A DNA stretch of 64,000 nt from Ilumatobacter sp963746265. Lineage in GTDB: Bacteria > Actinomycetota > Acidimicrobiia > Acidimicrobiales > Ilumatobacteraceae. Position 1 is the stretch's first letter; each line of letters starts with the position of its first letter. Both the position numbers and the translations under genes were made by a program. The notes beneath the pieces were generated by a model. It ran no database searches. It was not told where the DNA came from and was given only the letters and a program-made list of their open reading frames with translations. This document shows positions 8,778 to 17,826 of this stretch, in pieces. The stretch spans positions 124,001 to 188,000 of the forward strand of contig CAVVAM010000015.1 of the NCBI GenBank assembly GCA_963746265.1, in the 5' to 3' direction.

Positions 8778-8872
8778 GCGATCCGTCGCGTGGCGCCGTC
8801 GGGCCGTCTGGGGGTCGCGATCGGGCACGCGGCCGAACCCGGTCGTCGCTCGGGGCGCACCACGTCGGTCAC

Positions 8873-9880
8873 CTAGTCCAGCTCGCTCTTGCTCGTGCGG
8901 GACATCAGCGCCGACAGTGCCTCGCGGGCGCTGCGGCCCTCGTGGCACACCGCGACGACCTGTTCGGTGATCGGCATCTCGACACGGTACCGATGAGCGA
9001 GGTCGAGCACGCTCGGCGAGCTCTTGACCCCCTCGGCCACCATGCTCATCGACGCGAGGATGTCGTCGATCGATCGCCCCTGACCCAAGGCGAGGCCCAC
9101 CGAGTTGTTCCTGCTCTGCTTCGACGAGCAGGTCGCGATCAGGTCACCCATGCCGGCCAAGCCGGCGAAGGTCATCGGATCGCCACCCATCGCCTCACCG
9201 AGGCGCGACATCTCGGCCAGCCCGCGGGTGATCAGGGTCGCACGAGTGTTGTCACCGAATTCCATGCCTTCCGCCATGCCGGCCGCGATCGCGATCACGT
9301 TCTTGACGACGCCGGCCACTTCGCAACCGACCACATCCGGGTTCGTGTAGATGCGCAGGTTGGGGCGGGTGAGGATCCGCTGCAGTTCCAGTGCGATCGT
9401 CTCGTCGGGGATCGCCACCACACTGGCGGCCGGCTGGCCGGCCATGATCTCCTTGGCGAGGTTCGGTCCGGTCATCACCCCGACCGGTCGACCGGGCATC
9501 TCTGCGGCGGCCACCTCGGTCATCCGCATCAGCGTCGCCCGCTCGATGCCCTTCGTCAGGCTCACGATCGGCACCCACGGCCGCAGGTACGGGGCGGCGG
9601 CGGTGGCGACCTCGCGGAACCCGTGCGACGGGGCCGCCATGATCACCACGTCGGCGGTCCCCACCGCCTCCTCCATCGATGCGGTGGCCCGGAGACGGTC
9701 GGGCAACGTGAACGACGGCAGGTAATCGGGGTTGACCCTTGCCGAGTTGATCTGGTCGACGAGCTCGGCCCGCCGTGCCCACAGCATCGTGGGCGTGTTG
9801 ACGCTGGCGAGGGCGGCGACCGTCGTACCCCACGAGCCGGCTCCGATCACGGCCACCCGGATCTCCGACGATCTTGTCAT
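8873..9880 (-). CDS. gpsA: NAD(P)-dependent glycerol-3-phosphate dehydrogenase
   Basis: Reduces dihydroxyacetone phosphate to sn-glycerol 3-phosphate for phospholipid synthesis. 335 residues from ATG 9880. The nucleotide-binding GAGSWGTTVA lies near residue 13, followed by the family segments SLTKGIE, GPNLAKEI, the catalytic VAGVVKNVIAIAAG, FGDNTRATLITRGLAEM and FAGLAGMGDLIATCSS. All of these match bacterial GpsA, and the length is typical. An upstream in-frame extension exists but is not family-like. It is divergent from cofC across about 108 bp. Confidence 0.95.
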   Translation of the reverse strand: MTRSSEIRVAVIGAGSWGTTVAALASVNTPTMLWARRAELVDQINSARVNPDYLPSFTLPDRLRATASMEEAVGTADVVIMAAPSHGFREVATAAAPYLRPWVPIVSLTKGIERATLMRMTEVAAAEMPGRPVGVMTGPNLAKEIMAGQPAASVVAIPDETIALELQRILTRPNLRIYTNPDVVGCEVAGVVKNVIAIAAGMAEGMEFGDNTRATLITRGLAEMSRLGEAMGGDPMTFAGLAGMGDLIATCSSKQSRNNSVGLALGQGRSIDDILASMSMVAEGVKSSPSVLDLAHRYRVEMPITEQVVAVCHEGRSAREALSALMSRTSKSELD

Positions 9881-9988
9881 GACATGGCAGCGTAGGCGCT
9901 CGGTCGCTCGTGGACCGCCCGAGGGCGGACACCCCGACCGATTCGTGCGCCTCCGCGAACGGTCGGCACACGGCCTAGCCTCGGCCCG

Positions 9989-10588
9989 GTGGAGACGGCC
10001 GCTCTCGTTCCGATCAAGGCCTTCCACGCGGCCAAGGCCCGGCTCGCGCCCGCGCTGTCCGAACCCGACCGCGAACGTCTGGCCCGTTGGATGGCATCTC
10101 GGGTGATCGAAGCGCTCCGGCCGACTCCGACATTCGTCGCCTGTGACGACGAGGCGGTGGCCGAGTGGGCCGATGAGCTCGGTGCTGGCGTGCTGTGGGG
10201 CCCTGGTCTCGGACTGAACGGCGCGATCGACGTGGGCGTGGAGACACTCGCCGGCAAGGGCGCGGAACACGTCGTGATCGCGCACGGCGACCTCCCGCGA
10301 CCCGACCCGTTGAATTCGGTGGTCGTCCCCGGCACCATCGTGCTCGTGCCCGATCGGCGACGCGACGGCACCAACGTGCTCGGACGGCCGACCGGGGTCC
10401 CGATGGCAGCCGATTACGGTGCTGCGAGTTTCTCACGACACCTGGACGCGGCACTGGCCAGCGGCGCTCCGGTGCAGGTTCGTCTGGACCCGCTGCTGTC
10501 GATCGACATCGACACGATCGACGATTGTCGGCACCCGGTCGCGGCGTCGGTGCTTCGGCCGTTCCTGGGCGAGGCGATGCCACGATGA
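9989..10588 (+). CDS. cofC: 2-phospho-L-lactate (or PEP) guanylyltransferase, F420 synthesis
   Basis: Activates 2-phospholactate or phosphoenolpyruvate with GTP for coenzyme F420 assembly. The 199-residue protein has the CofC nucleotidyltransferase opening ALVPIKAFHAAKARLAPALS, the HGDLPRPDPL segment near residue 98, and VPDRRRDGTNVL near 120, which aligns with the GTP/metal-binding DRxxxGTN motif. GTG start at 9989. It overlaps the downstream PIG-L gene by the ATGA tetranucleotide. Its presence implies an F420-using organism, consistent with the luciferase-like oxidoreductase remnant at 5160. Confidence 0.9.
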   Translation: METAALVPIKAFHAAKARLAPALSEPDRERLARWMASRVIEALRPTPTFVACDDEAVAEWADELGAGVLWGPGLGLNGAIDVGVETLAGKGAEHVVIAHGDLPRPDPLNSVVVPGTIVLVPDRRRDGTNVLGRPTGVPMAADYGAASFSRHLDAALASGAPVQVRLDPLLSIDIDTIDDCRHPVAASVLRPFLGEAMPR

Positions 10589-11352
10589 GTGCCAACGAGC
10601 CCGGGCAACCGGCGAACGTCGCGACGGAGCCGTCGATCGACCTGCCCACACCGAGGGTGGTCCTGGCGATCGGGGCGCACCCCGACGACGTGGAGTTCGG
10701 CTGTGGAGCGACGCTGGCGAAGTGGGCCGACGGCGGCTGCACCATTCATCACCTGATCTGCACCGATGGTTCGAAGGGCACGTGGGACCCTCATGCCGAC
10801 AAGGTGGCCCTGGCACACCGGCGCCAGGACGAACAGCGAGAGGCAGCCCGCCGACTCGCCCGGTCGCGAGCGGGCGAATGCCGGTTCCTCGAGTACGTCG
10901 ACGGCGAACTCGACAGTGACCTCGAGGCGCGAGGTCGTGTGGCACGGGTCATCCGCGAGCTTCGTCCCGACGTGGTCCTCGGTCACGACCCGTGGAAGCG
11001 ATATCGACTGCATCCCGACCATCGCCACGCCGGTCTGCTGACCTGCGACGGCATCGTGGCGGCCCGCGATCCCCACTTCTACCCGGAGCACGACATCGAG
11101 CACCATCGCCCCCACACGCTGCTGCTGTTCGAGGCGGACGAGCCTGATCACGTCGAAGACGTGAGCGACTGGGTGCACGTCAAGATCGAAGCGCTCGAGG
11201 CACACGAGAGCCAGTTCGAGTCGACGATGCACGCGCTCGACGACGACCAACTCGACGCCTTCCGACAGCGGATCACCGATCGACTGCGTGGGCTCGGCGC
11301 TCCCTACGGCATCGCGGAGGCCGAAGTGTTCAAGCGGATCAGCGACCTCTGA
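10585..11352 (+). CDS. PIG-L family deacetylase
   Basis: A 255-residue zinc-dependent N-acetylglucosamine deacetylase-family protein. The metal site is visible: AHPDDVEFGCG near residue 32 (His, Asp, Asp) and the HPDHRHAG segment near residue 141. The family removes acetyl groups from GlcNAc conjugates (MshB in mycothiol, Mca, or cell-envelope glycolipids); the substrate here is not determinable. ATG 10585 overlaps the stop of cofC, so it is translationally coupled to it even though no direct role for a deacetylase in F420 synthesis is known to me. A strong hairpin follows the gene. Confidence 0.88.
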   Translation: MSANEPGQPANVATEPSIDLPTPRVVLAIGAHPDDVEFGCGATLAKWADGGCTIHHLICTDGSKGTWDPHADKVALAHRRQDEQREAARRLARSRAGECRFLEYVDGELDSDLEARGRVARVIRELRPDVVLGHDPWKRYRLHPDHRHAGLLTCDGIVAARDPHFYPEHDIEHHRPHTLLLFEADEPDHVEDVSDWVHVKIEALEAHESQFESTMHALDDDQLDAFRQRITDRLRGLGAPYGIAEAEVFKRISDL

Positions 11353-11380
11353 GCACGTCGCCATCGCGGCGGGACGCGGT

Positions 11381-11408
11381 GAGGGGCGAGCCGGATGGCT
11401 CGCCCCTC
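11381..11408. terminator. Hairpin between convergent genes
   Basis: Perfect 12-bp arms GAGGGGCGAGCC (11381-11392) and its complement (11397-11408) close a GGAT loop between the end of the PIG-L gene and the end of the PAKK gene. No T tract on either side, but position and stability fit a bidirectional terminator. Confidence 0.7.
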
Positions 11409-11428
11409 GACCGGTCGTCCGTGGGAGG

Positions 11429-11860
<432 letters not shown>

Positions 11861-11867
11861 CAGTCGC

Positions 11868-12149
11868 TCACCGGCCCGGATTCAGGGCCGACTTGAGCGT
11901 CGAGCTCGCCGAGAACTTCATGGCGGTCGAGGCCTTGATCTCAACCGGCTCACCCGTTTGCGGGTTGCGGCCGGTTCGAGCCGAACGCTCGGTGGTGCTG
12001 AACGAGCCGAAATTCGGCCACGCGACCTTGCCGCCCTTCTTCGCCTCGGAGACGACCGTGTCGAAGAACGCCGTCACGGTGCGCTCGGCGTCGGCCTTCG
12101 ACACGCCGGCGGATTCGGCTACGGCTTCGATCAGTTCTGCCTTGGTCAT
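11868..12149 (-). CDS. hup: HU-family nucleoid protein
   Basis: A 93-residue HU/IHF protein that bends and packages DNA. It has the full fold: MTKAELIEAVAESAGVSKAD helix pair, the GGKVAWPNFGSFS beta region, the DNA-minor-groove arm around RTGRNPQTGEPVEIKAS, and the C-terminal helix (FSASSTLKSAL). Unlike HupB of many Actinobacteria it ends right after the globular domain (NPGR, stop); the basic tail is encoded separately 7 bp downstream. Start ATG 12149 follows AAAGGAA at a good distance. Upstream lies an AT-rich palindromic region. Confidence 0.95.
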   Translation of the reverse strand: MTKAELIEAVAESAGVSKADAERTVTAFFDTVVSEAKKGGKVAWPNFGSFSTTERSARTGRNPQTGEPVEIKASTAMKFSASSTLKSALNPGR

Positions 12150-12243
12150 GAGAGATTCCTTTGTTTCGCAGAGGTGGACGAGTCACGCGATCGTGTCTCG
12201 GTGCCCGTCGGGCTGCCTTCATCAAAGGCGGCAAACTACATTC

Positions 12244-12276
12244 ATGCAACTACCAATGTAGTTGCATATGCATATG
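12244..12276. promoter_or_regulatory. AT-rich palindromes upstream of HU
   Basis: A perfect 10-bp inverted repeat, ATGCAACTAC (12244-12253) and GTAGTTGCAT (12258-12267) around CAAT, is followed by the self-complementary CATATGCATATG (12265-12276). It sits about 95-130 bp before the HU start in a conspicuously AT-rich patch of otherwise GC-rich DNA. I read it as the promoter/operator zone of the HU-PAKK operon; a role as a terminator for the HIT gene is less likely as the stem is AT-rich and has no T tract. Confidence 0.5.
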
Positions 12277-12299
12277 ACGATCGGCCGAGCCCTTGTAGA

Positions 12300-12767
12300 T
12301 CAACGGTCTGAGAGGTCGTCGACGACACTCGACGTCGCCAACACACTCCGAATCAGGTCCGCGACGATCGCGGATTCCCCCTCGGCGTACTTCTGCCGAG
12401 GCCAGAAGAAGCCACGCAGGCCGTCCCCCTGACGCCGGGGTACGACGTGCGCATGGAGGTGCGCCACGCTCTGGCTGACGATGTTGTTCATCGCCACGAA
12501 CGTGCCGGGACGCTCGAGCGCACGCGGAAGCGCGCCTGCAACGAGTTGCACCCGCTCGAAGTACGGGCCGACCCGCGCCGCCGGAAGGTCGGTCAGCTGC
12601 ACGACGTGGCGCGTGGGAACCACCAGCGTGTGGCCGGGAAACAGGGGTGAACGGTCGAGGAAGGCCACGGCCTCCTCGTCGGCCCACACGACGTCGGCGG
12701 TGACCCGACCCCCGACGATGTCGCAGAACACGCAATCGGGGTCGGCCGGGTCGGTCGCGTCGTCCAT
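12300..12767 (-). CDS. HIT-family nucleotide hydrolase/transferase
   Basis: A 155-residue HIT protein. The name-giving motif HLHAHVVPR is at residues 103-111, with the central histidine acting as nucleophile on nucleoside-phosphate bonds; CVFCDIVGG near the N-terminus (Cys12, Cys15) and RHVVQLTDL are also typical, and the two cysteines suggest the zinc-binding subgroup. Members hydrolyse AMP-lysine, dinucleoside polyphosphates or related adducts. Start ATG 12767; the frame extends upstream without family-like sequence. It precedes the HU operon on the same strand but is separated by about 150 bp containing a palindromic region. Confidence 0.88.
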   Translation of the reverse strand: MDDATDPADPDCVFCDIVGGRVTADVVWADEEAVAFLDRSPLFPGHTLVVPTRHVVQLTDLPAARVGPYFERVQLVAGALPRALERPGTFVAMNNIVSQSVAHLHAHVVPRRQGDGLRGFFWPRQKYAEGESAIVADLIRSVLATSSVVDDLSDR

Positions 12768-12859
12768 GCCGGGCACGATAGGGCCGACCCCGAGCTGTTG
12801 TCCCAGCAAGCAGCGACCATCCCCCATCGACCGGACGAGGTCGGTTACAACTGCCATCG

Positions 12860-14305
12860 TTGACGACGAATCAACGATCCGTGACCACCCGAACCACACT
12901 CGAGGGGCCTGTGACCGACCTCCAGACGAACGCCGGCGAGACCACACCCGCATCGGACCCACGACCAGGAGGTGACACCCCGACGATCGAAGGAACCCGG
13001 GCGCGGATCGTGGTCGACACGTCCGTCCTCATCGCCGATCCGCACTGTTTCGACTCGTTCGGGGCGGCTGCGCTCATCATCCCGCTGACCGTCGTCGAGG
13101 AGCTCGACTCACTCAAGACACGACCCGACGACGTCGGGAGGGCGGCCCGCACGGCGCTCCGGGCGATCGAGGATCTCCGGATCGAGAACGGCGGATCACT
13201 CGCCGAGCCCGTTCCGGTCGGCGAGGGCACGCTGCAGATCGAGATCAACGGCATCCAGAAGCACCTGTTGATCGAGCACGGGCTCGATGTGGGGGTTCCC
13301 GACAACCGCATCATCGGCGCGGCGCTCGGCCAGGCGGCCCAGAGCCCCACGATCATGCTGTCGAACGACGCCGCGTTGCGCATCAAGGCGGCCCATCTCG
13401 GCGTTGCCGCCGCCGCCCATGAGCCCACCCGCCGCGGTCGGTCGGATCGTCCGGTCGGCTGGTCGGTGATCGACGTCGGGTTCGAGATCGTCGACTGCCT
13501 CTACGCCGCCGGCGGTGTCGACATCGGTGCGGTCGCGGCCGCGACGAACCTCAACGAGAACGAATTCGCCGTGCTCCGGTCGGGCTCGCAGTCGGCACTG
13601 ACCCGGCGCGTCGGCGACGAGCTCGTGCTCCTGTCACACGCGGTGCCCGAGCCGTGGGGTCTCCGACCCCGCAACAAAGAGCAGCGATTCGCGCTCGAAC
13701 TGCTGCTCGACCCCGAGATCGCGGTCGTGACGCTCGACGGACGTGCCGGCACCGGCAAGACGATCCTCGCGATCGCGGCGGCGCTCGAACAGGTCGTCGA
13801 GCAGCCGCGGTACGAACGCGTCGCCGTCTACCGCCCGCTGGTACCGGTCGGCCGGGCCGACGTCGGGTTCCTGCCCGGCGGGCTCGAGGAGAAGCTCGAC
13901 CCCTGGATGTCCGCGATCCACGACGCGATCGTGGCGCTCACCGACCGGAACAGCAGCCATGACGCCCGCCGCCTCATCGAGGAGCTCACGGCTCGCGGCC
14001 AACTCTCCCTCGAATCGGTGACATTCCTACGCGGTCGATCGTTGCAGCGCCAGATCGTCGTGATCGACGAGGCGCAGAACCTCGAACCGACGACGCTGCG
14101 AACGATCCTGACGCGCATCGGTGACGGCACGAAGGTGGTCTTCACGGGCGACACCAGCCAGATCGACGCCCCCTACCTCGGCGAGTCGAACAACGCGCTC
14201 GCAGTCCTCACGAATGCGTTCGGCGGGCAGCGGTGCTTCGGGCACGTCACGTTGACGGCCTGTGAGCGCAGCGACGTGGCGAGTCTCGCCGCCGAGTTGC
14301 TCTGA
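12860..14305 (+). CDS. PIN-PhoH fusion ATPase
   Basis: A PhoH2-type protein: an N-terminal PIN RNase domain (VVDTSVLIADP near residue 52, VVEELDSLK near 80, NRIIGAALG near 152, providing the acidic metal ligands) joined to a PhoH ATPase (RNKEQRFALELLLD, Walker A GRAGTGKT near residue 294, Walker B VIDEAQN near 400, and FTGDTSQID). Such proteins are RNA helicase/ribonuclease enzymes. The longest frame begins with TTG 12860; GTG 12911 has a better purine-rich upstream sequence and is an equally good start, since the first 40 residues are not conserved-looking. Divergent from the HIT gene. Confidence 0.9.
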   Translation: MTTNQRSVTTRTTLEGPVTDLQTNAGETTPASDPRPGGDTPTIEGTRARIVVDTSVLIADPHCFDSFGAAALIIPLTVVEELDSLKTRPDDVGRAARTALRAIEDLRIENGGSLAEPVPVGEGTLQIEINGIQKHLLIEHGLDVGVPDNRIIGAALGQAAQSPTIMLSNDAALRIKAAHLGVAAAAHEPTRRGRSDRPVGWSVIDVGFEIVDCLYAAGGVDIGAVAAATNLNENEFAVLRSGSQSALTRRVGDELVLLSHAVPEPWGLRPRNKEQRFALELLLDPEIAVVTLDGRAGTGKTILAIAAALEQVVEQPRYERVAVYRPLVPVGRADVGFLPGGLEEKLDPWMSAIHDAIVALTDRNSSHDARRLIEELTARGQLSLESVTFLRGRSLQRQIVVIDEAQNLEPTTLRTILTRIGDGTKVVFTGDTSQIDAPYLGESNNALAVLTNAFGGQRCFGHVTLTACERSDVASLAAELL

Positions 14306-14395
14306 TCGACGGTCCGAACCGGCTGCGGCCCGATGTCGTCGTCCGCCGACGACGACGCTCGAACAGTGCGACAGCCGCCGTCTAGGTTGCAGGGT

Positions 14396-15013
14396 GTGGA
14401 CACCGCAGAGAGCTCCGAGCCGGTGACCCCTCCCGCTCGGCGAGGCCCCGTCGACGCTCTGCCGCGATTCGCCGTCGTCGACATCGAGACGTCGGGGCTG
14501 TCCACACGATGGCACCGCATCCTCCAGGTCGCGGTCGTCACGGTCGACCACGGCGAGGTCGTCGACGAGTGGTCGTCGCTGATCGGACTGCGGTGGCCGC
14601 TCCAACGAGTGGGCCCACGCGGCGTTCACGGCATCACCCGCAAACGCCTCCGCGGTGCGCCGCGACAGTCCGAGGTGCTGACCGACCTCGCGGCCCGCCT
14701 CGACGGCGCCGTCTTCACGGCCCACAACGTGCGATTCGACTGGCCGTTCATCGAACGGGCTGCCCGTCGGTCGGGCGTCACCATGTCACCCAGCCGGCGA
14801 CTCTGCACCCTCCGGCTGTCACGGTCACTCGATCCCGAACGGCAACTGTCGCACCGATTGAGCGACCTCTGCGAGCGGTACGGCATCTCGAACGACCGAC
14901 CCCACGATGCACTCTTCGACGCACGGGCCACCGCGGCGGCGCTGCCGCGCCTGCTGGCCGAGCACCGGGTGTCCTGCGCCGACGACCTCGACGCGCTCTA
15001 CGAACGACGGTAG
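14396..15013 (+). CDS. DnaQ-like 3'-5' exonuclease
   Basis: A DEDDh exonuclease of about 205 residues. Exo I is FAVVDIETSG near residue 27 (Asp and Glu), Exo II is AHNVRFDWPFIERA near 110, and Exo III is RPHDALFDARATAAAL near 168 with the His of DEDDh. It lacks polymerase or UvrC-type domains, so it could be a free proofreading/epsilon-like subunit or a repair or RNA-trimming nuclease. GTG 14396 is preferred because the conserved part starts soon after; the frame is open to 14333. The 3' end overlaps the end of the convergent pafC by 16 bp. Confidence 0.85.
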   Translation: MDTAESSEPVTPPARRGPVDALPRFAVVDIETSGLSTRWHRILQVAVVTVDHGEVVDEWSSLIGLRWPLQRVGPRGVHGITRKRLRGAPRQSEVLTDLAARLDGAVFTAHNVRFDWPFIERAARRSGVTMSPSRRLCTLRLSRSLDPERQLSHRLSDLCERYGISNDRPHDALFDARATAAALPRLLAEHRVSCADDLDALYERR

Positions 15014-15954
15014 CGAGCGAGCACCCGCTCGGTGGCTCGCCGCGCGATCGCCTGCCACTCCGACGGCTCCACGACCTCCGCATCGGCGCCGAGCCGCACC
15101 AGCGTTCGCGTGAACCAGGGCTCGCTCACGATGGCGAGCGTCGCAGTCACCCAGCCGTCGTCGTCCGGTCCTTCGACGCGGTCGACCGGATATCGCTCGA
15201 TGACCCATCGCGCTCGACGGCCCAGTCGCACCGTCACGCGGGGGATCGAACCGTCGTCGAACCACGAACCCGGCACCGGGAGTGGCTCGTCCGAGGGCAC
15301 CGGCGTCGCTCCCGTCGGCTCGATGGACTCGATCCGGTCGATTCGAAAGATCCGGATCTCTCCCGACCGATCGTCGTCGGCCGTCACGTACCACTCGCCG
15401 CGATCGGTGAAGACCTGGCGAGCGAGTATCAGCCGGTCGGTCACCTCGTCCCGAGACGCACTCCAGTACCGGATCCGTACCTGTTCACCCCGTTCGGCGG
15501 CCTCGGCCAGCGTCGTCGCCGCCTCGGGGCGGTCGAGGTCGATGCGCACGCCGGAGGTGTCGTCGTCGCCGAGCGCATCGGCGAGCTTCTGCAGGCCACG
15601 ACCGAGTGGACCATCGGCATCGGCCCCCGGCAGCTCCATCGCAGCGCGGCCCGCCGCGAGCAGCTCCCACGCCTCGACCGCATTGAGGCGCAGCGGGCGC
15701 GTGAACAGGCGCGGCACGCCGACCCAGATCATTCCCTCGTCGATGAACACGTCGATCAGTTCGTCGACGAATGGTGGCAGACCGCACATCGCGACGAGCT
15801 CGAGGTCCTTCACGACCTCGGCCTCGGTGAGATCGAACCGCCGTGCCGTCTCGGCGACCGACATCTCGCCCTGCTCCATCAGCCAGGGCAGCATCACCAG
15901 GAGCCGACGCACCCGCTCCTCGGCGCCCCGCGGACCTCGACGAGCGGCACTCAT
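14998..15954 (-). CDS. pafC: WYL-domain transcription factor PafC
   Basis: A 318-residue partner of PafB. It opens with a winged-helix region (RVRRLLVMLPWLMEQGEMSVAETARRF), has the PafC-typical VVKDLELVAMCGLPPF and TRPLRLNAVEAWELL segments, then a WYL domain (VRIRYWSAS ... GEWYVTADDD ... RIFRIDRIESIE) and a WCX C-terminal part (VTVRLGRRARWVIERY). In mycobacteria PafBC is a heterodimeric activator of the RecA-independent DNA-damage response. ATG 15954 overlaps the pafB stop (ATGA). No proteasome or pup genes lie nearby, unlike the pafABC layout in mycobacteria. Confidence 0.88.
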   Translation of the reverse strand: MSAARRGPRGAEERVRRLLVMLPWLMEQGEMSVAETARRFDLTEAEVVKDLELVAMCGLPPFVDELIDVFIDEGMIWVGVPRLFTRPLRLNAVEAWELLAAGRAAMELPGADADGPLGRGLQKLADALGDDDTSGVRIDLDRPEAATTLAEAAERGEQVRIRYWSASRDEVTDRLILARQVFTDRGEWYVTADDDRSGEIRIFRIDRIESIEPTGATPVPSDEPLPVPGSWFDDGSIPRVTVRLGRRARWVIERYPVDRVEGPDDDGWVTATLAIVSEPWFTRTLVRLGADAEVVEPSEWQAIARRATERVLARYRRS

Positions 15955-16883
15955 GCGAGCGCCTCCTCGAGGAACGCGATCACGTCTGCTCGAACCGATT
16001 CGGGTTCGAGCACCTCGGCGTGCTCGAGGTGGCCGAGCAGCCAGGAACGGAACGCCGGTCCGTTGGCACACGGCACCATGACCTCGATCGCACCGTCGTC
16101 GAGTCGGCGCACGACTCGTTCCTCGCCGAGATCCCTGGCTGCGGTGGCAGCCCGTGAGGCGTCGATGCGAACCCGAGCATCCGGCATGTTGGCGTCCGCG
16201 CCGATCATCTTCGGATCGTCGGGAAAGGCCTCACGCGGATCGAAGTCGCCTGGACGCTCGAACGGTACGCGGTCGCGGTCGATCACGACCCGGCCGGCGA
16301 TGCGGTCGATACGGTAGGTACGTCGCTCACCGCGACCGTGATCGAAGCCGATCAGGTACCAATAGCCGTTCCTGAGCAACAGGCCCCACGGATCGACGAC
16401 ACGATCCACGTCGTTGTAGCCGAACTCGACGACACGACGGTCGGCGACCGCCTCGCGCAGCGTGGGCAGTTCGGCGACATCGGGCACGACCGCCGTCACC
16501 GTCGAACGCTGGTCGATCATCCCACCACCGAGCTTCCACAGTGCATCCTGCCCAGACGACGAGCCGGGGCGGGTCGCAGCCATCGCGACCTGCAGGGCGC
16601 GCATCTCGTCGTCGTCGAGGTCGAGCCCGTCCAACTCGTATCGTTCGCGGTCGATCCAGTACCGGGTCTGACCGGCGTCGGCGCCACCGACGATCTCCTG
16701 CTCGATCGGAACCCCGATCTCCCGGAGCGCCGCCTTGTCACGCTCGAACGCAGCGCGGCGCGCCGTCTGGGACTCGGGGTACTGACCGCTGAGCTCGCCT
16801 GCGATCTGCACGAGGCTGAGCGGCTCGGGGGTCTCGAGCAGCAGCGCCAGCAGGTTCGTCAGGCGTTCGACGCGGTCGGCCAT
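15951..16883 (-). CDS. pafB: WYL-domain transcription factor PafB
   Basis: 310 residues. The start MADRVERLTNLLALLLETPEPLSLVQIAGEL and FERDKAALREIGVPIE are the PafB winged-helix signature; the WYL core appears as VVEFGYNDVDRVVDPWGLLLRNGYWYLIGFDHGR with RTYRIDRIAG, followed by a WCX domain. With PafC it forms a sensor-activator thought to bind single-stranded DNA through the WYL domains. The pair is encoded in one coupled unit and starts 3 bp after the stop of the upstream dehydrogenase, so that gene is probably in the same transcript. Confidence 0.88.
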   Translation of the reverse strand: MADRVERLTNLLALLLETPEPLSLVQIAGELSGQYPESQTARRAAFERDKAALREIGVPIEQEIVGGADAGQTRYWIDRERYELDGLDLDDDEMRALQVAMAATRPGSSSGQDALWKLGGGMIDQRSTVTAVVPDVAELPTLREAVADRRVVEFGYNDVDRVVDPWGLLLRNGYWYLIGFDHGRGERRTYRIDRIAGRVVIDRDRVPFERPGDFDPREAFPDDPKMIGADANMPDARVRIDASRAATAARDLGEERVVRRLDDGAIEVMVPCANGPAFRSWLLGHLEHAEVLEPESVRADVIAFLEEALA

Positions 16884-16886
16884 GCG

Positions 16887-17762
16887 TCAACGGTGATAGT
16901 CGTAGAAGCCTCGGCCGGCCTTTCGACCGAGCAGACCGGCATCGACCATCCGCGACAGCAGCGGAGGCGGAGCATAGAGCGGCTCCTTGAACTCTTCGTA
17001 GAGGCTCTCGGCCACGGCGAGCGTGGTGTCGAGTCCGATCAGGTCGGTGAGATGCAGTGGCCCCATCGGGTGGCTGCATCCCTCGACCATCCCGGTGTCG
17101 ATGTCGTCGGCGGACGCGAATCCGGACTCCATCATGCGGATCGCCGACAACAGATACGGGATCAGGAGGGCGTTCACGACGAAGCCGGCGCGGTCCTGGC
17201 TCTTGATGACACGCTTGTGGAGCACCTCGGTCGCGAAGGCCTCGCTCCGATCGGTCGTCTCGCCGCTCGTCATCAGACTGGTCACGAGCTCGACCAGCTT
17301 CAACACCGGCACGGGGTTGAAGAAGTGGATGCCGATGACCTGCTCGGGACGCTCCGTGGCCGTGCCGAGCTTCATGATCGGGATCGAGCTGGTGTTGCTC
17401 GCCAGGATCGCAGCGTCGGCGGTGACGACCCGGTCGAGTTGCCTGAAGATGTCGACCTTCATCGCCTCGTCCTCGACCACGGCCTCGACGACCAGCTGAC
17501 AGTCGGCGAGGTCGCCGAGATCGGTCGTGAAGTCGAGTCGCGCGACCGCCTCGTCACGCTCTTGCTCGGTCATCTTGCCGGCGCCGAGCCCCCGGTCGAG
17601 CGACGTGATCAACCGCGCACGGCCGGCTTCGGCCGCCAACTCGTCGATCTCCCGGATCGTCACGGCGAGGCCGGCGCGCGCCGAGACCTCGGCGATACCC
17701 GACCCCATGAGGCCGCAGCCCACCACGCCGATTCGTTCGATTGCCGGTGCCGTGTCGCTCAT
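16887..17762 (-). CDS. 3-hydroxybutyryl-CoA dehydrogenase
   Basis: Oxidises (S)-3-hydroxyacyl-CoA with NAD(P) in short-chain fatty acid or butyrate/PHB-related metabolism. 291 residues from ATG 17762, with the dinucleotide fold GVVGCGLMGSGIAEV near residue 12, ASNTSSIPI, the catalytic-histidine segment IGIHFFNPVPVLKLVE near 145, the partner SQDRAGFVVNALLIPYL, and HPMGPLHLTDLIGLD near 245. This is the free-standing dehydrogenase (FadB2/Hbd type) without a hydratase domain. It is followed after 3 bp by pafB. Confidence 0.93.
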   Translation of the reverse strand: MSDTAPAIERIGVVGCGLMGSGIAEVSARAGLAVTIREIDELAAEAGRARLITSLDRGLGAGKMTEQERDEAVARLDFTTDLGDLADCQLVVEAVVEDEAMKVDIFRQLDRVVTADAAILASNTSSIPIMKLGTATERPEQVIGIHFFNPVPVLKLVELVTSLMTSGETTDRSEAFATEVLHKRVIKSQDRAGFVVNALLIPYLLSAIRMMESGFASADDIDTGMVEGCSHPMGPLHLTDLIGLDTTLAVAESLYEEFKEPLYAPPPLLSRMVDAGLLGRKAGRGFYDYHR

Positions 17763-17826
17763 AGGAGCACGATTCTGCCACCGCGGCTGCGGTGTGAGCG
17801 ATCCTGCGGTCGGAGCACGTGATCGC

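Noticed and set aside
12244..12276. Terminator of the HIT gene
   Set aside because: The stem is AT-rich and has no T tract; it fits a promoter or operator better.
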